From Nonomuraea deserti (lineage in GTDB: Bacteria; Actinomycetota; Actinomycetes; Streptosporangiales; Streptosporangiaceae): a stretch of 40,321 nt of DNA. A model generated the notes under the pieces. That model saw nothing but the letters and a program-made list of their open reading frames with translations, made no database searches and had not been told where the DNA came from. The stretch spans positions 1 to 40,321 of the forward strand of contig NZ_SMKO01000080.1 of the NCBI RefSeq assembly GCF_004348685.1, read 5' to 3'. This document shows, piece by piece, positions 7,755-13,620 of this stretch; positions within the stretch are counted from its first letter, which is position 1; the number at the start of each line of letters is the position of its first letter. The position numbers were made by a program, and so were the translations under genes.

Positions 7755-9343
7755 GCCCGCTCCTGGAGATCCGCGACCTCTCGGTCGCCTTCCGCACCCG
7801 GCGGCGGGACGTCACCGTCGTCAAGAACGTCTCGATGGAGATCCTGCCCGGCCAGACCGTGGCGGTGGTCGGCGAGTCGGGGTCGGGCAAGTCCACCACG
7901 GCGGCCGCGGTCAACCGGCTGCTGCCCGGCAACGGCCGCATCACCGGCGGCCAGGTGCTCTTCGACGGCCGCGACCTGGCCACGGCGAGCGAGCGCGAGA
8001 TGACGGCGATCCGCGGGGCGGGCATCGGCCTGGTCCCGCAGGACCCGATGTCCAACCTCAACCCGCTCATGCGCATCGGCGACCAGATCGCCGAGGCCCT
8101 GGAGGTGCACGGCGTCGCCGCGGGGAGGGCCGCCCGCGCCCGCGTGGTCGAGCTGCTGGACATGGCCGGCATCCCCGACCCCGAGCGGCGGATCGGGCAG
8201 TACCCGCACGAGTTCTCCGGCGGCATGCGGCAGCGGGCCCTGATCGCCATGGGGCTGGCCTGCCGGCCCAGGCTGCTCATCGCCGACGAGCCCACCTCCG
8301 CGCTGGACGTGACCGTGCAGCGGCGCATCCTCGACCAGCTCGGGCAGCTGACCGCCGACATGGGCACGGCGGTCTTCCTCATCACGCACGACCTGGCGCT
8401 GGCCGCCGAGCGGGCCGACGTGGTGGCCGTCATGTACCAGGGCGAGATCGTCGAGACGGGGCCCGCCGCCGCCATCCTGGCCGAGCCCGGGCACGAGTAC
8501 ACCAGGCGGCTGCTCAAGGCCGTGCCGAGCCTGTCGTCGGTGCGCCTGCTCGAACCGCCGCGCGCGTCCGGCGACCTGGCCGTCGTCGAGGACCTGCGCA
8601 AGGTCTATCCGCTCAGGGGCACCGGCGAGGAGATCACCGCGGTGGACGCGGTCTCCTTCACCATTCCGCGCGGCAGCACCGTCTCCATCGTGGGCGAGTC
8701 GGGCTCGGGCAAGTCGACCACCGCCAACCTGCTGCTCGGCCTCGAAGACCTCACCTCGGGCCGCATCCGCTTCGACGGCACGGACATGACGGCGTTGGGC
8801 AGGCGTGACCTGTTCGCGTTCCGCAGGCGCGTCCAGCCGGTCTTCCAGAACCCGTACGCCTCGCTGGACCCCCGCTACACGGTCGGCAAGTCGATCGCCG
8901 AGCCGCTGCGCGTGCACCGCGTCGGTACGGCGGCCGACCGCAGGAAAGCGGCGGCCGAGCTGCTGGAGAAGGTGTCGCTGCCGGCGTCGACGGCCGAGCG
9001 GCTGCCCCACGAGCTGTCCGGGGGCCAGCGCCAGCGGGTGGCCATCGCCAGGGCGCTGGCCCTCTCGCCGGAGCTGGTCGTGCTCGACGAGGCCGTCTCG
9101 GCGCTCGACGTGCTGGTCCAGGCGCAGATCCTGGAGCTGCTCGCCGACCTGCAGCGGGAGCTGGGGCTGAGCTACCTGTTCATCAGCCACGACCTGGCCG
9201 TGGTACGGATGATCTCGCACGCCGTGCACGTCATGCGCGAGGGGCGGATCGTGGAGAGCGGCACCGCCGAGGAGATCTTCGACCATCCGTCGGACGACTA
9301 CACCCGCGAGCTGCTCGCTGCCATCCCGGGCAACCTCGCCTGA
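7751..9343 (+). CDS. Fused double ATPase of the peptide-type ABC importer (DppD-DppF fusion)
   Basis: 530 residues with two complete ABC ATPase domains in one chain. Domain 1 has Walker A GESGSGKST at 41-49, signature HEFSGGMRQR and Walker B LLIADEPTSALD. Domain 2 repeats these (GESGSGKST, HELSGGQRQR, LVVLDEAVSALD). Domain 1 has the C-terminal segment typical of Opp/Dpp ATPases (GPAAAILAEPGHEYTRRLLKAVPSL), and domain 2 an equivalent one. In most Dpp systems these are two proteins; fusions are common in actinobacteria. Start is the ATG overlapping the previous stop. It energises the two permeases at 2860-4655. DEAVSALD replaces the more usual DEPTSALD in domain 2; the catalytic Glu is kept. 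Confidence 0.95.
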   Translation: MSPLLEIRDLSVAFRTRRRDVTVVKNVSMEILPGQTVAVVGESGSGKSTTAAAVNRLLPGNGRITGGQVLFDGRDLATASEREMTAIRGAGIGLVPQDPMSNLNPLMRIGDQIAEALEVHGVAAGRAARARVVELLDMAGIPDPERRIGQYPHEFSGGMRQRALIAMGLACRPRLLIADEPTSALDVTVQRRILDQLGQLTADMGTAVFLITHDLALAAERADVVAVMYQGEIVETGPAAAILAEPGHEYTRRLLKAVPSLSSVRLLEPPRASGDLAVVEDLRKVYPLRGTGEEITAVDAVSFTIPRGSTVSIVGESGSGKSTTANLLLGLEDLTSGRIRFDGTDMTALGRRDLFAFRRRVQPVFQNPYASLDPRYTVGKSIAEPLRVHRVGTAADRRKAAAELLEKVSLPASTAERLPHELSGGQRQRVAIARALALSPELVVLDEAVSALDVLVQAQILELLADLQRELGLSYLFISHDLAVVRMISHAVHVMREGRIVESGTAEEIFDHPSDDYTRELLAAIPGNLA

Positions 9344-9357
9344 GCCACAGTGGAAAC

Positions 9358-10089
9358 GTGAAGATCCTCCTGGTTCAACCTCCCCGCTGGTTCCCCGACG
9401 GCCACGCCAACTTCGACGCGATCGAAGAGCTCGTCGCCTCCCACAGCGGTGACCTGATGCTGCTGCCCGAGCTGGCCGGGTCGAGCCTGCCCCGCGCCGC
9501 CTACCTCGACCGGGTCCGCTCGCTGGCCCGGCGGTCCGGGATGGCCGCCGTCGGCGGCTCGCACTACGACGGCGCCGTCAACAGGGGCGCCGTGTTCGGC
9601 GCGGACGGCACGCTCCTGGCCGAGTACGACAAGGTCCACCCCTACGGCGTCGAACGGCACTCAGGAGTGCTGCCCGGCCGGCCCAGCACCGGCTTCGAGC
9701 TGCACGGCCGGCGCCTGCGCGTCCTGCTCTGCGCCGACCTGTGGTATTCGGCGAGCCTGGCCGGGCACGACGGGCTCGACGCGGTCCTGGTGCCCGCCTT
9801 CTCCGTCACCCGCTGGGACGGCCCCGCCCCGGCGCGCGAGCTGTGGCGGCACATGAGCGTGGCGCGGGCGTACGAGTTCATGACGTACGTGGCCGTCAGC
9901 GACTGGCACCACGAGGCCACGTACCTCGGGCATTCATGCGCCGGGGCCACCGGGTTGGCCGATCCCTGCCCGCGGACGCACGCGGGCTTCTTCTCCGGCC
10001 CTCCGGCCGCCGCCGTGTCGGCGTACGAACTCGACTTCGACCGGCTGGACGCCTTCCGGCACGACCGCGGGGAGCGGGGCTTCCGATAG
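9358..10089 (+). CDS. Carbon-nitrogen hydrolase (nitrilase superfamily amidase)
   Basis: 243 residues. The Glu-Lys-Cys triad of the nitrilase superfamily is visible: Glu38 in LLPELAGSS, Lys92 in YDKVHPYG, and Cys125 in LLCADLWY. The GTG start is preceded by a weak GGAAA site and follows the ATPase gene by 14 bp, so it is probably the last gene of the recycling operon. Members hydrolyse amides or carbamoyl compounds, and the specificity cannot be read from the sequence. In this context an amidated muropeptide (for example D-isoglutamine amide) is a conceivable substrate, but that is speculation. The 3' third overlaps a putative antisense small gene. Confidence 0.88.
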   Translation: MKILLVQPPRWFPDGHANFDAIEELVASHSGDLMLLPELAGSSLPRAAYLDRVRSLARRSGMAAVGGSHYDGAVNRGAVFGADGTLLAEYDKVHPYGVERHSGVLPGRPSTGFELHGRRLRVLLCADLWYSASLAGHDGLDAVLVPAFSVTRWDGPAPARELWRHMSVARAYEFMTYVAVSDWHHEATYLGHSCAGATGLADPCPRTHAGFFSGPPAAAVSAYELDFDRLDAFRHDRGERGFR

Positions 10090-10299
10090 GAGGGCCCGCG
10101 CCTCGCGGCACCTCGCCTTGTCCGGAACGCCCGGAGCGGCGGGCGGCGTGATCTCGATGATCAGGGTGTCGGGCCTGAGGTGCGCCAGGGTGGAGGGTGA
10201 GTGCTCCTTATGGGGGCGGTCCAGAGCCAGGATGAGCGCGGCGGTGAGCAGCGCCACGCCGGAAAGAATCACGACAATTCGCAGCAGCCTGCGGCACAT
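9934..10299 (-). CDS. Putative small single-pass membrane protein (overlaps the nitrilase gene 3' end)
   Basis: 121 residues if complete. The first 30 residues (MCRRLLRIVVILSGVALLTA and on to ALILAL) look like an uncleaved membrane anchor, followed by a short extracytoplasmic segment with two Cys residues at most. The first 70 codons, outside the nitrilase gene, have nearly uniform G/C at third positions, as expected for real coding sequence here. The last 156 bp are antisense to the end of the nitrilase gene, which is itself well supported. No strong ribosome site precedes the ATG. I do not recognise the family. It may be a real gene whose stop was lost, so that it now runs into its neighbour, or a fortuitous frame. 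Confidence 0.4.
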   Translation of the reverse strand: MCRRLLRIVVILSGVALLTAALILALDRPHKEHSPSTLAHLRPDTLIIEITPPAAPGVPDKARCREARALLSEAPLPAVVPEGVQPVEVEFVRRHGGGRRAGEEARVRPRAGIGQPGGPGA

Positions 10300-10398
10300 G
10301 ATCCGAGTCTGACGATCGGGGGTGTTTCCCTGGCGTTACCTGCGAAACGGCAGGCGACCCTCACCCCCGCGGCAGGCCACTGTCGTGACGATGTGTGA

Positions 10399-10415
10399 TT
10401 TGCTCACTACGCAAA
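10399..10415. promoter_or_regulatory. Inverted repeat upstream of the PGRP amidase gene
   Basis: TTTGC-N7-GCAAA lies 46 bp before the amidase start, in an AT-richer patch followed by TAGAGT at 10433 that could be a -10 element. It may be a regulator site; no family was matched. Between 10300 and 10398 I see only a weak CCTGC/GCAGG hairpin and no gene. Confidence 0.35.
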
Positions 10416-10460
10416 GTTGGCAGGGTGATGGCTAGAGTATGCCGTTCAGGAGAGGATCCC

Positions 10461-10979
10461 ATGAATCTGATCACCCGTGCCGAGTGGCACGCGAAGAAGC
10501 CGACCAGTGGCTACACCCGCCTGGAATCGACCAAGGGCGTGAAAATCCACTACACCGGCGGCAAGGTTCCGGCCGACCTCGCCGAGCCCGGCAATCACGA
10601 CAAGTGCGGCGCTCTGGTGCGGGACATCCAGAGCATGCACATGTCGGGCGGTCGCGGTGAGACCTACATCGACCTCGGCTACAGCATGGTGTGCTGCCCC
10701 CACCGCCACACGTTCATGGGCCGCGGCCCCCACGCGCTGCCCGCGGCCAACGGCGCCGGCCTCAACGCCGGCCACTACGCGGTGCTCGCGCTGGTCGGCA
10801 GCTCGGGCCTCACCAAGCCCAACGACGACCTGCTCCACGCCCTCGTCGACGCCATCGAATACCTGCGCGAGCACGGCGACGCGGGGCGCGAGGTCAAGGG
10901 ACACCGGGACGGCTATGCCACCTCGTGCCCCGGCGACCCGCTCTACGACTGGGTGCGCCGGGGCGCCGAGCGGCCCTGA
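10461..10979 (+). CDS. PGRP/amidase_2-type N-acetylmuramoyl-L-alanine amidase
   Basis: 172 residues from the ATG at 10461, chosen because AGGAGAG lies 6 bases upstream; the longer frame from 10395 lacks such a site. Zinc ligands of the T7-lysozyme/PGRP fold are all visible: His30 (KIHYTGG), His148 (KGHRDG) and Cys156 (TSCPGD), with the catalytic-site Tyr74 in DLGYS, so it should be an active amidase cleaving the MurNAc-L-Ala bond. There is no signal peptide, membrane segment or cell-wall-binding repeat, so it is either cytoplasmic, released by lysis, or exported by another route. It sits close to the murein-recycling operon but has its own upstream region. Confidence 0.88.
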   Translation: MNLITRAEWHAKKPTSGYTRLESTKGVKIHYTGGKVPADLAEPGNHDKCGALVRDIQSMHMSGGRGETYIDLGYSMVCCPHRHTFMGRGPHALPAANGAGLNAGHYAVLALVGSSGLTKPNDDLLHALVDAIEYLREHGDAGREVKGHRDGYATSCPGDPLYDWVRRGAERP

Positions 10980-10986
10980 CCTCCGA

Positions 10987-11523
10987 TCAGGGCAGGCAGC
11001 CGACGTGGGCCAGCGCCTGCTTCAGCAGCACGCCCTGCCCGCCGGCCATCTCCTGCTGCACCATCGGCGACGCTGCCTCCTCCGGGGTGAACCACACCAG
11101 GTCGAGGGCGTCCTGCCGGGGCCGGCAGTCACCCGCGACGGGCACGATGTAGGCCAGCGACACCGCGTGCTGGCGCGGATCGTGGTAGGGGGTGACGCCG
11201 GGCGTCGGGAAATACTCCGCCACCGTGAACGGCTGCGGCGAGGCCGGGATGCGCGGGAGCGCCACGGGGCCGAGGTCCTTCTCCAGATGGCGCATGAGCG
11301 CGTCACGGATGCGCTCGTGGAGCAGCACCCGCCCCGAAACCAGCGCCCTGCTGACGGTCCCGTCCGCGGCGATGCGCAGCAGCAGGCCGACACGGGTGAC
11401 CACGCCGGTGTCGTCGACGCGCACCGGCACGGCGTCGACGTAGAGGACGGGCAGCTGGCCGCGCACCGACTCCAGTTCGTCGGGAGCGAGCCATCCAGGC
11501 GTGGTTTCGGTCTTTTCGGTCAT
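10987..11523 (-). CDS. Nudix-fold protein (DUF4916-like) with degenerate Nudix box
   Basis: 178 residues. The layout (PVLYVDAVPVRVDD, GLLLRI, then SGRVLLHERIRDALMRHLEKDLG) matches the actinobacterial NUDIX family annotated as DUF4916. Measured against Gx5Ex7REUxEExGU, residues Gly64, Glu70, Arg78 and Gly85 are kept, but REUxEE reads RHLEKD (78-83), so metal-binding glutamates are replaced. Either catalysis is altered or the protein has another role. It ends 7 bp from the convergent PGRP gene and starts with ATG at 11523. Function unknown. Confidence 0.72.
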   Translation of the reverse strand: MTEKTETTPGWLAPDELESVRGQLPVLYVDAVPVRVDDTGVVTRVGLLLRIAADGTVSRALVSGRVLLHERIRDALMRHLEKDLGPVALPRIPASPQPFTVAEYFPTPGVTPYHDPRQHAVSLAYIVPVAGDCRPRQDALDLVWFTPEEAASPMVQQEMAGGQGVLLKQALAHVGCLP

Positions 11524-11540
11524 CTGCTGATCGTACGTCG

Positions 11541-11562
11541 CCGGCCGGCCCCAGGCGGCCGG
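11541..11562 (-). terminator. Putative terminator hairpin after the formate dehydrogenase operon
   Basis: CCGGCCG and CGGCCGG form a perfect 7-bp stem with an 8-base loop, 49 bp beyond the last FDH-operon gene and 18 bp before the Nudix start codon. No T-run follows, as is common in high-GC actinobacteria. It probably separates the two leftward units. Confidence 0.4.
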
Positions 11563-11610
11563 ACCCCGCCTAAGACGAGGAGCGGCGGAGCAGCCCCGCC
11601 CCGCACGGCT

Positions 11611-11751
11611 TCACGACGACGCGTGCCCGCCCCTGTCCCTCCCGAGCGCCGCCGGCCGGGCCGGATACGACCTGCCCGCCAGCCAGGACGCCGTGCAGAC
11701 CATCAGCACGATGCCCATGAACGGCAGATATTCGACGACCTTACGCCTCAT
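11611..11751 (-). CDS. 46-residue membrane peptide at the end of the formate dehydrogenase operon
   Basis: A short gene of 47 codons including the stop. The ATG (complement of 11749-11751) overlaps the TGA of the NrfD gene by 4 bp, the same coupling used throughout the window. The product starts MRRKVVEYLPFMGIVLMVC, continues TASWLAGRS, and ends in a basic, Pro/Gly-rich tail; residues about 9-27 are a single membrane helix with a positive N-terminus. Third positions are G/C-rich throughout. I know no named family. Position suggests an accessory subunit or assembly factor for the NrfD anchor, comparable in scale to small subunits found in other respiratory complexes, but that role is inferred. 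Confidence 0.65.
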   Translation of the reverse strand: MRRKVVEYLPFMGIVLMVCTASWLAGRSYPARPAALGRDRGGHASS

Positions 11752-12758
11752 CGCAGATCACGCTCCGCTTTCGCCTTCGCCAGCCGCCTCCGCTGCGGCT
11801 GCACCGTGTACTTCGGGTCGTTGGCCGATTCCATCCCGGCCCGGAAGATTCCGAACCGGGTGCACGCCGACCCCGCCAGCAGGGCCGCGCCCGCCGCCAT
11901 CGCCATGAGCCGGCCCCGCCCGCCCCGGCGCCCGGCGACCAGCCCGGCCACCGCGCCCAGCAGCGACAGCGCCTCGCCCGCGCGCAACAGCCTGCTGCGC
12001 TTGAGAGGCTCGGCCAGCGGCCCGAGCCGCCGCTCCATCCGCGCGGCGGCCACACACTCGACGGCCGCGCCGAGCAGCGCCGCCCGGCGGGCCGGGCCCG
12101 CCTCCGACACCGGCGCGCCCAGCATGCCCAGCCCGCCCGCCGCTGCCGCCGCCGAGCCGGCGAACAGGAACGGCATCTCGCGATGGCCCTCGTGCCAGAC
12201 GGGCACCGCGGTGTCGCAGATCAGCGCGGCGGTGTAGGTCGCCAGCGCCGGCCCGGCCAGCCCCGCCCCGATGGTGGCGGCCCGGCCCAGCCCGGGGAAC
12301 ATCCCCGTCAGCCCGGCGGCCGCCGCCACCCCGGCCTGCGGGCCGTAGCCGGTGAGGATCCAGGTGCCGACGCTCATGGGCGAGGTCACCTTGAACACCC
12401 GCAACATGTTCACGAACCGCTCGGGACGGCCCAGGTCGTGGATCAGCGCGTAGAGCGACCCGCCCAGCGCGCACACGGCGCCGGCCTTGCACGCCCTGGC
12501 CAGGCGCGGCCTGCCGGTGAGCTCGGCGGCGGCCGCCAGCGTCGACGAGGCGCCGGCCAGGCCGCCGAGGAACAGGTATCCGGCGATGTCGGGCGCCTGC
12601 CAGGTCGGCTCGTTCAGCACCGGCCGGCCGTAGTAGGACTCGAAGTCCGCCCTCGGCACCGGCAGGCGCTCGCGCCTGCGGCCCGCCGAGCCCGGCGTGG
12701 CCTCGCGCTCGCTGCGCAGCCCGGGCGAGCCGTCCAGGCGCACGTCGGTCTGGCTCAT
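11748..12758 (-). CDS. nrfD: NrfD/PsrC-type membrane anchor (quinone-reactive subunit) of formate dehydrogenase
   Basis: 336 residues from the ATG at 12758, which has AGGAG about 7 bases upstream; a longer frame to 12890 has no support. After a soluble N-terminus of some 70 residues (PRADFESYYGRPVLNEPTWQ), the chain has about eight hydrophobic segments typical of NrfD, with the conserved LIHDLGRPERFVNMLRVFKVTSPMS-type loop between segments. NrfD proteins anchor the catalytic and Fe-S subunits and pass electrons to menaquinone. The gene follows the Fe-S subunit gene; the start region lies in one copy of a 44-bp tandem duplication. Confidence 0.9.
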   Translation of the reverse strand: MSQTDVRLDGSPGLRSEREATPGSAGRRRERLPVPRADFESYYGRPVLNEPTWQAPDIAGYLFLGGLAGASSTLAAAAELTGRPRLARACKAGAVCALGGSLYALIHDLGRPERFVNMLRVFKVTSPMSVGTWILTGYGPQAGVAAAAGLTGMFPGLGRAATIGAGLAGPALATYTAALICDTAVPVWHEGHREMPFLFAGSAAAAAGGLGMLGAPVSEAGPARRAALLGAAVECVAAARMERRLGPLAEPLKRSRLLRAGEALSLLGAVAGLVAGRRGGRGRLMAMAAGAALLAGSACTRFGIFRAGMESANDPKYTVQPQRRRLAKAKAERDLR

Positions 12759-12831
12759 GAGTGTCTCCTGGACGTGCTCGCGGCCATGTCGGTCCGGCTC
12801 ATGACTGTCTCCTCCACGCGCTCGCGGCCAC
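12744..12831. repeat. 44-bp imperfect tandem duplication at the Fe-S subunit / NrfD junction
   Basis: Copy 1 is 12744-12787 and copy 2 is 12788-12831, abutting, with 38 of 44 positions identical. Each copy contains, read on the minus strand, the end of the Fe-S subunit gene (codons for ASxxRRxS and a TGA) fused by ATGA to a start codon of the form ATGAGCC(A/G)GACCGAC. Because 44 is not a multiple of 3, the copies fall in different frames. The substitutions indicate that the duplication is not very recent. Confidence 0.85.
12755..12802 (-). CDS. 15-codon minigene created by the tandem duplication
   Basis: The ATG at 12802 overlaps the Fe-S subunit stop (ATGA), and the frame reads MSRTDMAASTSRRHS before a TGA that overlaps the NrfD ATG at 12758. 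Its first residues copy the start of NrfD (MSQTDV) and its last ones copy the end of the Fe-S subunit (ASAWRRQS). It could act only as a coupling bridge that carries ribosomes across the inserted 44 bp. Whether the peptide itself matters is unknown. Confidence 0.35.
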   Translation of the reverse strand: MSRTDMAASTSRRHS

Positions 12832-13617
12832 GCCGGCGAGCAGGGCCAGGGCGGCGACCCCCACGTGCCGCCACATCGACGGCAGGTCACGGGTGGTCAC
12901 CACCGGGTCGGGCGGCAGGCCGTACACCTCGGGCTCGTCCAGCAGCAGGAAGAACGCGCCCGTGCCGCCCACGCCGTCGTCAGGGTCGTGGCCGTACAGG
13001 CGGGCCGAGCCTGCACCGGCCGCGCGGAGCTGCTCCAGGCGGCGCTCGGCCCGCTCGCGCAGCTCGTCCAGGTCGCCGAACTGGATGGAGTCGGTCGGGC
13101 ACGTCTTGGCGCAGGCGGGCTCCTCACCGGCGCCCAGCCGGTCGTAGCACATCGTGCACTTGGCCGCCACGCCCGTGGTCTCCCGCTTGCCGATCACCCC
13201 GAACGGGCAGGCGGGCACGCAGTAGCCGCAGCCGTTGCAGACGTCCTCCTGCACCACGACGGTGCCGTACTCGGTGCGGAACAGCGACCCCGTCGGGCAC
13301 ACGTCCAGGCAGGCCGCGTGGGTGCAGTGCTTGCACACGTCGGAGGCCATCAGCCAGCGGAAGTCCATGTCGCCGACGCCCGGCTCCTGGTGGCCGAGCG
13401 GCCGCCGCTGCTCGACGAAGGCCACGTGCCGCCACGTGTCGGCGCCCAGCCCCACGGTGTTGTCGTACGACATGCCGGTGAAGGTCATGCCGTCGTCGGG
13501 GACGGCGTTCCACTCCTTGCACGCCACCTCGCACGCCTTGCAGCCGATGCAGACGCTGGTGTCGGTGAAGAAGCCGACACGGCCGTCCGCGAGCTTCTCG
13601 TCCAGGTCGAAGGCCAT
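12799..13617 (-). CDS. Formate dehydrogenase Fe-S (beta) subunit with C-terminal membrane helix
   Basis: 272 residues with sixteen cysteines arranged for four [4Fe-4S] clusters: Cys23/26/29/33, Cys95/98/103/107, Cys127/130/133/137 and Cys154/157/169/173. This matches the FdnH/HybA class electron-transfer subunits of molybdopterin oxidoreductases. Residues about 245-265 (SMWRHVGVAALALLAGVAAS) form a single membrane anchor ending in a basic tail, as in FdnH. It passes electrons from the catalytic subunit to NrfD. Its ATG at 13617 is 3 bp downstream of the catalytic subunit gene's end. No signal peptide is present. Confidence 0.94.
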   Translation of the reverse strand: MAFDLDEKLADGRVGFFTDTSVCIGCKACEVACKEWNAVPDDGMTFTGMSYDNTVGLGADTWRHVAFVEQRRPLGHQEPGVGDMDFRWLMASDVCKHCTHAACLDVCPTGSLFRTEYGTVVVQEDVCNGCGYCVPACPFGVIGKRETTGVAAKCTMCYDRLGAGEEPACAKTCPTDSIQFGDLDELRERAERRLEQLRAAGAGSARLYGHDPDDGVGGTGAFFLLLDEPEVYGLPPDPVVTTRDLPSMWRHVGVAALALLAGVAASAWRRQS

Positions 13618-13620
13618 CGC

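Noticed and set aside
12759..12890. 44-codon N-terminal extension of NrfD
   Set aside because: Runs antisense-free but through the end of the Fe-S gene and the duplication; the ATG at 12758 has a good ribosome site and gives the normal N-terminus.
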